Below are positions 1 to 11,500 of a DNA stretch of 64,000 bases, in pieces. The notes beneath the pieces are model-generated. The model was not told where the DNA came from, searched no databases, and saw only the letters and a list, made by a program, of their open reading frames with translations. Each line of letters begins with the position of its first letter. The first letter of the stretch is position 1. Source of the stretch: Heliocidaris erythrogramma (lineage: Eukaryota > Echinodermata > Echinoidea > Camarodonta > Echinometridae); NCBI GenBank assembly GCA_025617745.1, contig CM046853.1, positions 10,866,974-10,930,973 of the forward strand. Reading direction: 5' to 3'. The translations under genes were made by a program, and so were the position numbers.

Positions 1-1370
1 TTAAAAACCTATAGTGTTTGGTGATGCTGCCACCAGTGTTCCGTCTTTTATAGGGTCAAAGGTCATACTTCAGGGCATGGCGTGATTGCACTCTGCAGGC
101 CACATTTCTCAACGGATTTTGTTCAAATTTTGTATGGAGATGTATCTTGGTATAATGTACACATGTTTAATTTTTGGTGATGCTGCCCTCATTGTTCCGT
201 CCTTTATAGGGTCAAAGGTCATTTTTCCATTTCTTGCACTCTTACTTCTGCATTTCTCGACGGATTTCGTTCAAATTTTGCATGAAGGTGTCCCTTGGTG
301 TAATCTAAAAATCTGTACTTTTTGGTGATGCTGCCACCAGTGTCCCGTCTTTTATAGGGTCAAAGGTCATACTTCAAGGGATGGCATGAGTTCACTCTGC
401 AGGCCACATTTCTTGATGGATTTCTTTCAAATTTTGTATGGAGATGTATCTTGGTATAATCTATACATCTTTACTGTTTGGTGGTGCTGCCCTCATTGTT
501 CCGTCCTTTATAGGGTCAAAGCTCATTTGTCCCTTTTGTGCACTCTTACTTCTGCATTTCTTGACGGATTTCATTCAAATTTTGTATGGAGATGTATCTT
601 GGTATAATCTACACATATTTAATTTTTGGTGATGCTGCCCTCATTGTTCCGTCCTTTATAGGGTCAAAGGTCATTTTTCCATTTCTTGCACTCTTACTTC
701 TGCATTTCTTGACGGATTTCGTTCAAATTTCGCATGAAGGTGTTTCTTGGTGTAATCTAAAAACCTATAGTTTTTGGTGATACTGCCACCAGTGTTCCGT
801 CTTTTATAGGGTCAAAGGTCATACTTCAGGGAATGGCGTGAGTGCACTCTGCAGGCCACATTTCTTGATGGATTTCTTTCAAATTCTGTATGGAGATGTA
901 TCTTGGTATAATCTACACATCTTTCTGTTTGGTGATGCTGCCCTCATTGTTCCGTCCTTTATAGGGTCAAAGCTCATTTGTCCCTTTTGTGCACTCTTAC
1001 TTCTGCATTTCTTGACGGATTTCATTCAAATTTTGTATGGAGATGTATCTTGGTATAATCTACACATATTTAATTTTTGGTGATGCTGCCCTCATTGTTC
1101 CGTCCTTTATAGGGTCAAAGGTCATTTTCCATTTCTTGCACTCTTACTTCTGCATTTCTTGACGGATTTCGTTCAAATTTTGCATGAAGGTGTCTCTTGG
1201 TGTAATCTAAAAACCTATAGATTTTGGTGATGCTGCCACCAGTGTTCCGTCTTTTATAGGGTCAAAGGTCATACTTCAGGGCATGGTGTGAGTGCACTCT
1301 GCAGGCCACATTTCTTGATGGATTTCTTTCAAATTTTGTATGGAGATGTGTCTTAGTGAAACCTACACAT
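1..1370. repeat. Higher-order tandem repeat (148-156 bp monomers, about 451-bp ABC unit)
   Basis: The shared word GGTGATGCTGCC (with small changes) recurs at about 20, 176, 324, 480, 628, 776, 931, 1079 and 1226. Three monomer types can be told apart. A has CCACCAGTG after this word and the longer ACTTCAGGG...CTCTGCAGG block. B has CTCATTTGTCCC. C has CATTTTTCCATTTC. The order is A-C-A-B-C-A-B-C-A, so the unit is an ABC trimer of about 451 bp with one B missing near the left edge. A and C monomers carry GGGTCAAAGGTCA; B monomers have AGCTCA in the second half. The array enters from the left edge and decays near 1370. Several frames stay open through it, but this reflects its periodicity, not coding. 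It lies in the intron before the first visible EGF exon. Confidence 0.9.
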
Positions 1371-1552
1371 CTAATTTCTACACCATCCTTTTGTTTGAGG
1401 GAGGGGATGGGGGAGGGTCTTTGTCCCTCCTTCAAATCGCTGCCAGTGCCGGGGGATACATTTAGCATTGCGCGGCCCCAGCAATGCACATTTCTAGTTG
1501 TTTGAATGACTTAGTCTATGGTTATCTCTAATTTTATTTGTTATATTTACAG

Positions 1553-1648
1553 CGATGTGCAACCCTCCTTGTCAGAATAATGGACGATGTATACACCCAG
1601 GAAGATGTGTGTGTCCTAAGGGATATACTGGTCCCGCCTGCAGTAAAC
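1553..1648 (+). CDS. EGF-like module exon 1
   Basis: Acceptor TTTACAG precedes 1553 and donor GTACGC follows 1648. The exon gives MCNPPCQNNGRCIHPGRC, then VCPKGYTGPAC: six cysteines with the CPxGYxGxxC ending of EGF-like domains. It is phase 1 at both ends, as are the next three exons, so each is a complete exchangeable module. Confidence 0.85.
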
Positions 1649-4600
1649 GTACGCTTTCTATTATCTCCTTTTAACTTAAATTATTATTCAACTTCGCTTC
1701 CTTATGCCATCATATATATCTCACTTGAGAAAAAGTTGCAACTAAATAAGTACGTTCAATTATACATCTTTTATCACGTGCACTATAATAATAACTTCCT
1801 TTTTCTGGCACAGTGATAAATTGTAATATATGCTGAATTAGCTAATGCATTTAGTTTTCTTATATATTTAAAGAGCTTGCCTAAATATTTGTAATGAAAT
1901 TAAGTATACACCGGGATGATGTAGACTATATTGACTACCAACAAAAATGCCTATCGTCACCTTGAATATCTTTGGGCCTTGGACAATTTGTTTGATAACG
2001 AAATTCTTATTATCTTTTCCTGTAATTTTGATTTGTTCAGCAATTTGTAGATCTGGATGTTCGAATGGAGGCCAATGCGTGGCACCAGATCGATGTCATT
2101 GTCCTACTGGATACTCGGGACCAGACTGCAGTCAACGTAAGTCTCTTTGATGTTTAGTTATTATTCATTCATTTCCACTTGTTTGAAGAAACATACTTTT
2201 TCAGCATACTATATGTCTTTTTTTGTTGATAGGAAGCGATAGAACGTTTATCTTTAATAAGCAATTGAGGCATATTCAAATATAAATATGAATATCTGAA
2301 TATATGAATGCGCCTCGATTATTCATTAGAAATATTGCATTTGAAATGCAATGGATCAATAAAGCAAGAAATACACAAACATCGAGGCATATTACATGGA
2401 TAAAGTGCTTATTTGAATAACGACAATATTATTAATGATGTTATCATGGAAGATTCATCGCAGATCAAATATTTGACTTTTAAAAATTTGACAAAGATAT
2501 ATATTTCACAATGCCAGAATGAAAAGGTAATAAAAAGATATAGAATACCAAAAATGAATTGAACAAACAAAAAAGAGATGAAAAGGAAGAGGTGAAGTGC
2601 AATTTGTCAGAAAAAAATTCTACGAACATTTACAGTATGATTAAATAAGGTATTTGATTCTCTTTCAGCTCAATGTAGTCCACCGTGTGAGAATGGCGGG
2701 GTTTGTTTACGAGCAGGATTCTGTAGATGTCCAACAGGTTACAGGGGAATACAGTGTCAAATACGTGAGTATTTCATCAATTCAATATCAGAGACTACAT
2801 GAATGTTAGTAATGAAAACAAAAATTGAATTAGTTCAACTTGTGAATGTCATCAAAATGCACGAATCACAGGAAAGAAGAATGACATTGCAGTCAAATGT
2901 AATGAATTCTCACCTTAGCTGCATGATAAAGGGTGGGATGGTTTATTTTACCTATGCTAAGAAAGCATGTGTATGCTTGCAAGTAAACAACCAGGGGACC
3001 GACGGCTTTAAATCCTCTCCAATGGACTTGGTAATGAGGATCAATGCCTTACCAAAAGGGCACTAGGTTGATTTCGAACTCGGGTCCTCCCAGTTACGAG
3101 ACCAGTGCTCTACCATTGAGCCACCGCGCCTCCTGATGATGTAACCATATCTGCTTCTAGTTTTAGCAAATTTCTATTCACAATGTGTGTGTTCTTAAGA
3201 AGGTTGTTGAGCTGTCTTAGCTATTTATTGATTTTCTTTGCATTCATATCTCCATCGTCATAATTATGTCAATTTGTCAATTTTATCTTCTAGCTTACTG
3301 CAGACGATCATGTTTAAATGGCGGGAGATGTTCTGGAGCTGATACGTGTACATGTCCTAGAGGGTACACGGGTGCTCTGTGTCAACAAAGTAAGAATTAT
3401 ATTCATACACCTCTTCTATCTTAAATTATTCAAGACTTATTTCGTTTCTATCATTATTTTAACTTTAAACAATTTGACTAAAGCATGATGTTTTATTAAT
3501 ACGACGACGAAACATCGTCAGTTGAAAATGAATTTCAATTATTTATGGTTTGAAAGCTTTATGAGTATGCCAGCTTTGAGCCATAATGTTTGATTCGGGT
3601 TCTCTGGTTTGATGTAATGATTTCATTACTGTTTTGTTGGTTGTTCTGTGTGTCCTTGGCCGGGTTGTGGTAAGGTGATCTTTATACCCCCTTTATTCTT
3701 ATGGGTGAAGTCTGATCATTAATGAGTAACAACTAGTATTTAATACTTTACGGACGCGAGGTTAGATATTGAAAAGTAAGAGAATTGAACAGTTAGAGAC
3801 ATCGTCACTGGAAAGAAAACAACTCCATATGAAAATTAATGTTATTTAATCAGTTACAAAATACATCGTTAGTTTATTTTTTTAAATATTGAATTATCCT
3901 TTTTTTTAGCTAAATGCCCAAGAGGGTGTCCAGGCTATTCACAGTGCATTGGACACAACTCATGTTCATCATATGGACGTCACGTGGTGTCATCGTCAAA
4001 GTCGACGAGGTATATGCACCGTGTTATTTGATAATAATAATAATAATAATAATATTGGATATTCATATAGCGCTCATATCCACCATGAATGGTGCTCAAG
4101 GCGCTCCAATATTACCCTGGCTCTAGCTAGGCTACCGATTTCGGTGCTCACAGCATTCAAGGAATTAATTCTTGCCGGTACCCATTTAACACCTGGGTGG
4201 AGAGTGGCAAATGTAGATTAATATATACATTACTGTTTTGTTAATGAACATAATGAATACAACTGTCAGAGTGATAAACTTTCACAACGTCATGTTGTAA
4301 CTATCCCCTTCTCGAAATACGCTTTTCCACTCATACATCCCATCCATGGCGTATCCAGTATTGGGCTTTGCCGACGAACGCCCCGCCGCATCGTTTTATG
4401 GCACATTGGAAAAATGCGGTGGGTCAACGGCACACGGGGCTGCCCACATAATATTCCACCCCACTTCAATAGCTCAATATATCTCTATAATAATTGTATG
4501 ACACACCAATGTAAGATCATATTTAAAGCACTAGCAATATTGATATTAACTGTAGTCGATAATTATCCCTGGTAATTATTCATACTCATTGCTTGTTACT

Positions 4601-5425
4601 TCATATATCAATTCATTTTCACTTTTTATTATTTGCTTTTAGCCATGTTGTTTATTAAAGGGAAGGTATTTGATTTATAGTGCGAAATTCTAACAGAACT
4701 TACGTTTCCAAAGCCATTCATTTATTTCAAGGACAAATTGTGATATGAAAAATAATACATAGAATATGAAATTGATTATTTAATTTTTACAATTATTTTT
4801 CTTCTTCTATGACAGGAGACAATGGTGTCCTCTCCAGTCGTATACACAGACCTATACCCTAACATATATCAAACCAGGTATACAGAGGTACAGAGTACGG
4901 TGTGGACTACATGGGTTACAAACATGCGAATCAACAAGGTAAATATCATATTTGAAGTACGATAAGCACGTTGGGAAATCAACGGAAAGTTTGGAGAACA
5001 TGATCGTTTGGAATTGTGAAATTTAATATGAATGATGGTATGAGTAAAAAGAATGTTGACATAGATTTACAAGTAGGTAAGACGGCAGGTGTACAAGGAG
5101 TAGCATTAAAATTGTCACAAAAATTGTCACAAAGATGTGTTATGTATTAAATCCGTGTTCGTAAAAATTACGATTGCGCCACCTGCATGCGAATAGTATT
5201 TAGACCCCCAAATATAAATGTGAAAATAAATTCAAGTAAATAAGTCATTAACATTTAACTTTTTTAAAGCATGATTGCTATTTTGTACATCTTATTCAGT
5301 AATATAATGAATTGTCCATTCACTTTCTTTTCTTTTTGAAAAAAATTCTTTCATACAGGATAATATACCAAATTGGTTACCGACAAAGTCGAAGGACTGC
5401 TTATAAGTGTGCCCCTTACGGTTGA
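1553..5425 (+). CDS. 3' part of a multi-EGF extracellular protein gene with a C-terminal EMI-like region
   Basis: Exons by GT-AG borders and phase: 1553-1648, 2041-2136, 2669-2764 and 3294-3389 (each 96 nt, phase 1-1, one EGF-like module), then 3910-4009 (Cys-rich), 4816-4938 and 5359-5425, ending at TGA 5423-5425. Every junction joins in frame. The EGF modules follow the C-x3-C-x5-C-x(4-6)-C-x1-C-x8-C pattern. They lack the Asp/Asn calcium-binding signature, so disulphide-stabilised, non-cbEGF modules are likely. Runs of EGF modules on 96-nt exons recall WIF1 and the C-terminal part of VWDE-like proteins, but the C-terminal EMI-like tail differs from WIF1 as I know it. The 5' end is outside the window. 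The product should be secreted or extracellular. The exact family is not certain. Confidence 0.8.
2041..2136 (+). CDS. EGF-like module exon 2
   Basis: Acceptor TTGTTCAG precedes 2041 and donor GTAAGT starts at 2137. It encodes CRSGCSNGGQCVAPDRCHC and then CPTGYSGPDC. It has the same length and phases as its neighbours. Confidence 0.85.
2669..2764 (+). CDS. EGF-like module exon 3
   Basis: Acceptor TCTTTCAG ends at 2668 and donor GTGAGT starts at 2765. It encodes CSPPCENGGVCLRAGFCRC and CPTGYRGIQC. 96 nt, phase 1-1. Confidence 0.85.
2985..3137 (-). repeat. tRNA-derived SINE, minus strand
   Basis: Read on the minus strand, the right end starts GGCGCGGTGGCTCAATGGTA. This is a tRNA D-arm/A-box with GAGCACTGG, followed by CCCGAGTTCGAAATC, a B-box/T-arm. 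The tRNA-like head occupies about 3065-3137; the unrelated body runs to lower coordinates. It sits in the intron between EGF exons 3 and 4. The left end of the body is not sharply defined. Confidence 0.7.
3294..3389 (+). CDS. EGF-like module exon 4
   Basis: Acceptor TCTTCTAG ends at 3293 and donor GTAAGA starts at 3390. It encodes CRRSCLNGGRCSGADTCTC and CPRGYTGALC. 96 nt, phase 1-1. Confidence 0.85.
3910..4009 (+). CDS. Cys-rich exon after the EGF modules
   Basis: Acceptor TTTTTTTAG ends at 3909. The open frame gives KCPRGCPGYSQCIGHNSC and then a Ser-rich basic stretch. The donor GTATAT at 4010 is modest. The exon is phase 1 in, phase 2 out, and the next exon accepts phase 2, which supports the model. 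I do not recognise a named domain; it could be the first part of the C-terminal Cys module. Confidence 0.6.
4027..4221 (-). repeat. SINE body fragment with (TTA)n tail, minus strand
   Basis: The right part (about 4175-4221; CCCATTTAACACCTGGGTGG then AGTGGCAAATG) is nearly identical to 50218-50265 of the fuller SINE at 50003-50365. The left end has (AAT)n and the ATATAGCGCT tail motif in the same orientation. The tRNA-like head is missing. It follows directly after the donor of the Cys-rich exon. Confidence 0.7.
4816..5425 (+). CDS. EMI-like C-terminal region (two exons) and stop
   Basis: Exons 4816-4938 and 5359-5425 (phase 2 junction) encode RQWCPLQSYTQTYT, then KPGIQRYRVRC, and end in YRQSRRTAYKCAPYG before TGA. 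The spacing of Cys and the YRQ...YKCxPxG pattern resemble the second half of EMI domains. EMI modules usually lie near the N-terminus of EMILIN/MEGF proteins, so a C-terminal position is unusual. The resemblance is by eye; it could be an unrelated Cys-rich tail. Confidence 0.55.
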
Positions 5426-8277
5426 TCAAGAATCTGGAGTTTCCGAAATTCCGTCTTCTACGCTCATGCCGATTACAGTTCTACTCAAGAACAATGATGT
5501 GCCTCGTCGTAATGGAGATTAATAATTCCGTTTTACGAACTAACTTTATCTGACAATGGTGCTCGTTTTTATATTTATATTGCATTCTGTGAATATGTGA
5601 ATATTAGACTGTACTTGAGAAGGAAGGGAGGGAGTATTCTATGCAAAACACAACTATACCTTAGAAGACTTAACAATTAAAAATGAATATCGTGCCAATA
5701 TGAAATTGATGTCGTGTTGTGTTAAGACGTCGATCACAAACGGTCTGAAATAATCCTGATAATGCCCATTTCCTTTATTCTATTGCCATTAATGTCTCCT
5801 GCATGCGGAGGTCGATATTATCTGATGATGACGATGGATAGTTCTTAGGCAGTAAACACCTGGTTCGGCCATAAACATCTTTGGCGAGACAAGATTACGA
5901 CGAACGTATGGGACTATGCTCCACATACAATGAAAAGCCGACGTGTTGTATTTCGAAGTCAAGAACAGTTCTCCAGATTTTGATTTCTCTGGGAATGGTC
6001 GCAAAAACTCTTCCTAAGTTCTCTAATAGTACATAATAGTGCCTATTTAGATCAAAGTTTCTGAAAAGTTGATTTCAATAACATTTTATCTGATACGTAT
6101 AAACTATGCAATTAATAAGCATCATTCTCTCTATGGATATGGGATTGTACTATTGTGTATTTGAAAAAAAAAAACGTTTTATCTCATTTTCATCGCTACA
6201 TTTAAAGGGATAAATATCAAAGCTGGTGGCCGAAGTGGAGCTGTTGAATAAGCATGTATGAAATTGCAAATGGATTTTTGTAAATGATCTGAACTTGTAC
6301 CTAAATTGTTGTTGTTGTTTTTTTTTAATACAAATAACGAGGTCTCGTTTGATACTTTTTCATTTATCACTGCATTATGAAAGAACCAGTCTAGGGTTAA
6401 AGATGTAGAATCAATTCAAACTCGAGTCAGGCAAAATACATGCAGTTTATGCAATATTGGTATCAATATCACATATTTTCAATGTTTATATCGTTTAGTC
6501 ATGAATACCAGCTACTGTATTACCATGAAAATTATTTGCTTTACAATTTTACTGATGTACATAATTATGTACATGTAAACGTTGCCCTTTCCCTTGTTTA
6601 AAAAGAATACACAAGATGTCATTACTGTGACAACTTGCTCATAGAAAAGAAAAAAAATCTTGTCGTGACCATAAGAAGTTTAAGGACCCATTACGAATAG
6701 TGTCATGGTTATATTTAACTCAATTGGAAATCCAATGGTGTTATTAGGTTGACGTCACAATCAATTCGGTCCCTGACTGAAGTCTAGGCTGAAGTTGAAA
6801 GTTTGTTTTATATTTACGTTGTATGAAATTAAGACAGAGCAGGTGGCTCTTAAGCAAAGTATGTTAATGTTGATAATCATAAATAACTTTTTGTGAGTTC
6901 AATTTCAATTTCAACTGGCCTTCAATAATTATTTGTCATAATTATTCGTATTTTAGTTAATTCGCAGTAGTTATTCCTTGCTATAATCGAATATAACGTA
7001 GTAGATAGAATGTAGAACTTAGAAGGAAAATTCTTACTGATCCGCTAAAATAAGGCTAGCATAGATATAGCGTACTATTTAAACATAAATCACAATAAAA
7101 GTTGTTGATTATTGCCAATCGTTGTTATAGACATATAGATATGATATTTTATGACTTTATTCCGGTTTCCTTTGTGTACAAACTGTTATTAGCTGAAAAT
7201 AATGCGTCGTATACGATGTAAAGGGTATCGAGTCTTTTTTTATGTTCGGAGTATTTGAACTATTAATCGAAACATGTCTTGCTCCTAGCATTTGTTTTAC
7301 CTATGTACCATGATTATTTATGCACTTGGTAGGACAAGAATATTATTAATAACGAATAAAAATGAATTGCTGGATATTTTTTTACAGATAATGATAAAAT
7401 CTTGCTTTACACCTTCTTCTTTTTTGTATCTTTACTGTACTTATTACATAAAACTGTACCGTTTTTTCAGAAGGAAATACAAGTTAATTTCATTTTTCAA
7501 GTATTTAATGTGTTTCACTTCAATTTCTCTTTACATCAGTATTACTATTATATTATTGCTGCTACTTGCTAATACTTCTACTATTGCTTCTAATAAATTT
7601 ACAGTTTTTGATTGATACTATGTCAGCATTTGTAAAAAGACGATTTTACTGAAATCTCGACGGTAATTCAATTTGTTGAATACTTTATTTGCTAAATATG
7701 GTGTTTGAAAATGAATTTAGACCCCATCATGTGATTTAGATTTGTCATGACAACGGTTCAAATCACATTTTGAATGTTGTAAAGATATTCTGCGTAACCA
7801 CAGTTTCTTTTGTACACTTTCTTTTCATGATGAAATGAAATAAAAAATATTTTGTGTGAATATAGGATGAATCATTTTATTGTTTTTTCTACGTGTTTGT
7901 GTTTTCTATATTTCTATGATACTACATTTACTATAAAAAACATTAATAATAACAATGATAATAATAATAATAATAGTTTCTTATAATAGCGCATGTACCT
8001 TTTAATACCTATATTTTCGACAGATAATTGTCTCTTTCACATCAAGGTAAGTTTTTCCAAAATAGTTTAAATATGACATGTTATCCACATAAAGCTTTTC
8101 GATATTTTTTCCTTTATCTTTATTATAGTTACCACAACAAAAGTTCGTCCAATCTCTCTCTGTGTGTGTCTCTCTCTCTATTTCTTTCTTACCTTTTCTC
8201 TCCCTCTTTTTCTTCCATCTCCTTGCTTTGTATACCACCCCCCCCCCCCCATTCTCTCCTTCACATCTATATGTTTA
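5426..8277. other. 3' flank of the EGF gene / intergenic
   Basis: After the TGA at 5423-5425 the sequence is AT-rich with no convincing exon. AATAAA-type signals lie at 7094-7099 and 7839-7844, so a long 3' UTR is possible. A CT-rich tract with a C run lies at about 8150-8250. Short ORFs here (for example a hydrophobic one around 7292-7615) look like AT-rich noise. Confidence 0.5.
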
Positions 8278-8390
8278 TTAATTGAAGAGAGTTAATCAGT
8301 TGTCTCACGATGTGCAAACGTAAACGTAGGAAGTCTGACGTTTCGGCTGCTATATACTGCTAGCCTTAGCCATAGACAATGAGCCGAGAT
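8278..8390. mobile_element. Left arm of a 113-bp-arm foldback element
   Basis: This segment and 15897-16009 are inverted copies with only a few mismatches (for example GACGTTTCGGC against GACGTCTCGGC). Without the material between them the arms would meet at GAGCCGAGAT/ATCTCGGCTC. The original insert was therefore a palindromic MITE of about 226 bp, later filled by other elements. Confidence 0.85.
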
Positions 8391-8588
8391 GTTGTTGTTG
8401 TTGTTGTTGTTGTGAGTTAATGGCACCTTTGACAAACTAGTGTCCTTTGCGCCAAGTCACTTTACTTAATTCTTAGATCGCTGTACCTAAAAATTAGGTC
8501 GAGTCAAGTCGTGGTTGTGGTTTGGCTGTGAGGTCTCTCCCATAGTTTACATAATATCTGAGGTACTACAATTCAGTATTGTACCTGA

Positions 8589-11500
8589 TTATACATTTAT
8601 TCCACATTCAATAAAGAATTGAATTATATGTGTCAGTTTTGACTTTTCTTTGAATAACTTTACAAGTGTTAATTGATTTCTTGTGTAATTCATCCTTTTA
8701 AGTAATAAAGTCCTTTCTTCTTCATACTTTTGACAGTTTATTAATATATGTTCAACATCATCAATTATTGAGCACACATCACATAAACCGTTTGGATGCT
8801 TACCCACTTTCAATTTATAACTATTGAGACTCCAGAAGTTATTAAATCGTAGTCTGTTAATAATTACTTCTTGCCATCTCTTCATTGATACAAGTTTATG
8901 TTTTAAGTTTACTTCTCTTTCAATTTGTTTATACTTCATAATTTTAGACTCATTCCATTGTACTTGCCATTTATTTATTAATCTTTCTTTAAGTGTGTGT
9001 TTGATTTCTGTAATTGTTAATGGTAATGTAATGTCAATATTCTGTTTTTTACTGGCTCGTTTTGCCAAAAGGTCTGCTTCTTCATTTCCACGGATTCCAG
9101 AGTGTCCAGGAATCCATTCAAAAACTACCCTGCAGTTCTGATTATGAATATTAACTAACATTAATCTTATGTCACAGACTAATTTATTTCCCGGGTTAAA
9201 CTGCGAGATAGCCTGAATAGCACTTAGACAGTCCATAAATATACAAACGTGTACTGGCTGATATTCTTCAACCCACTCAAGTGCCATGAACGCAGCAAAA
9301 AGTTCTGCTGTATAAATTGAGGTATTATCATTTAGACGTACATGTTTGGAGTATTTAAAGAATGGAATATAGATACTACACCCTGTAGTATTATTTTTCG
9401 GATCATATGATCCATCTGTATATATATGGAGTGAATGGCTCCATTTGCTTTGAATAATTTCTCTCGCCAAAAACCCCTTTTCATTTATATCTACAGCATA
9501 TTTTACTGAATCATATATCTCAGTGGAAATAAACGGTTCATCAAAGAGCCAATACGGAAAAGGGTTGTGCAATGGATATATTTTCGTTCTTTTATCGTTC
9601 CATTTCCCTTCAAAAGGGGTATGGTGATCACTTTCTTCCCACTTGTGTGCAAAATAATGTTTTTGCCAGCAGATCTTTTGCAACTGATGATTAGGGTGAG
9701 AGAAGTGAATACTAAGTTTATCATTATACATTTGACATAATAAATCCCGTCTTAACTGTAGTGGAGGATCACCACATTCAACTTGCAAAATGTTAAGGGG
9801 AGTACCATGTGTAGCCCCAGAAACAACTCTAAGAGCTTGATATTGTATCCTTTCAAGCTGTTGTTTATGTGTCTTAGAAGCGGAATTGAAAGCCTCACAA
9901 CCATACTCTATAATAGGTTTTATGAGCATCTTGTATAAATGTAGCAGAGTGCAACTATCTGCACCCCATTTCATACCACTAATGCATTTTAGAAGGTTCA
10001 GTTTCTTTTTACACCTTTCTATAATATATTTGATATGCTCTTGCCATGTTAATTTCCTATCAAAGATGATGCCCAGGAATTTAGTGCAATTTGAAAAAGA
10101 TATAGGAGTTTCATGAATGACAAGTTTTGTTTCTTGCTTTCTTGAATTTGTGAAAAGTACAGCAATTGTTTTATTAGCTGCCAATTTAAAACCCCATTTA
10201 TGACACCATGTATCAATGTTATCTAGGTTTTGTTGAATCTGATTTGTAATGAATTTCACGTTCCTATTTGTTTTCCAGATTGCAATATCATCTGCGTACT
10301 GTGATATGTTTACATTTTTTATTACAGTATGTAAATCGTTCACTGCTATATTAAAAAGGGTGGGGCTGATAACACTCCCTTGCGGAATACCATTTTCAAC
10401 CCCTTTTAATTCAGAGAAAGTACCATTTAATTTGACTTGTATTTTCCGATCCGAGAGGAAGTTTTTAATCCATTTCAACATTCGCCCGTATATTCCTACT
10501 CGTTGTAGTTTAATTAAAATACCAGTAGGCCATACCATATCGTATGCTTTTGCCAAATCTAGAAAAACTGCCAAGGTGCTTTCCTTATTGGCAAAACCTT
10601 TATCAATACTAGATTGTAATTGAATTATGTGATCCTTAGTGTTTCTTCCTTTTCGAAAACCACTTTGTTGTGTATTAATTAATTGATGCTTTTCAAGGTA
10701 CCACATAAGTCTATTGTTAATCATGCGTTCCATCACTTTACACATAGTGCATGTGAGGGCGATTGGCCTATATGATTTTGGGTCAGAAGGATTCTTTCCT
10801 GATTTAAGCACCGGGATAAGAATGGCTTCCTTCCAAGAAACTGGAATCATAGAAGTCATCCATATGCTATTTAAAATCAAAAGTAGATACTTTCTTGCCT
10901 TATCAGGAAGATGTTTAATAAACATATTACTTATTTCATCTTTTCCGGGAGTTGTACAGTTAGAGGATGCAATAGCATTATTCAATTCACCCAAAGTAAG
11001 AACATCATTATATATTAAATCTTCATTCTCGACAAACTGAAACTTGACCTCTCTTTCTTTTTTATTCTTCAAAAATTCCTCGCTGTTATTTGCATTACTG
11101 CTGACTTTAACAAAGTGATTTACCATGTGGTTAGCCTTCTCTAGATCTGTTATCAAATCAAGATTATCGTGTTTCAAAATAGGAATGCTGATTGATTTTT
11201 TTGTCTTTTTAATACGTTTAATTTTCTCCCAAATATGCTTAGAGGACGTTTGGTTATTAATAGTGTTGCAAAAAAGTCTCCAATCCTCTCTTTTCGCCTG
11301 CTTGATAACTCTCCGAGCTATGGCGCATGCTCTTTTATATGAAATTAAATCAGCAGGATGACTTGATTTTTTTAGAACTTTAAGGCATTTTTTCCTATTG
11401 TCCACAGCTTGTTTACATTCATCAGTCCACCATGAAGATGGACATTTATATGTTTTGTTTGTTTTAATTATTGGAAAAGATTGATTAATCGCTTTATTTA

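Noticed and set aside
86..1083. Open frames of 60-80 codons repeated through the left tandem array
   Set aside because: They recur with the repeat period in different frames and have no splice or start context; the openness follows from one repeat unit lacking stops.
7292..7615. 107-codon hydrophobic ORF
   Set aside because: AT-rich, Leu/Ile/Tyr/Phe-dominated, no domain and no splice context.
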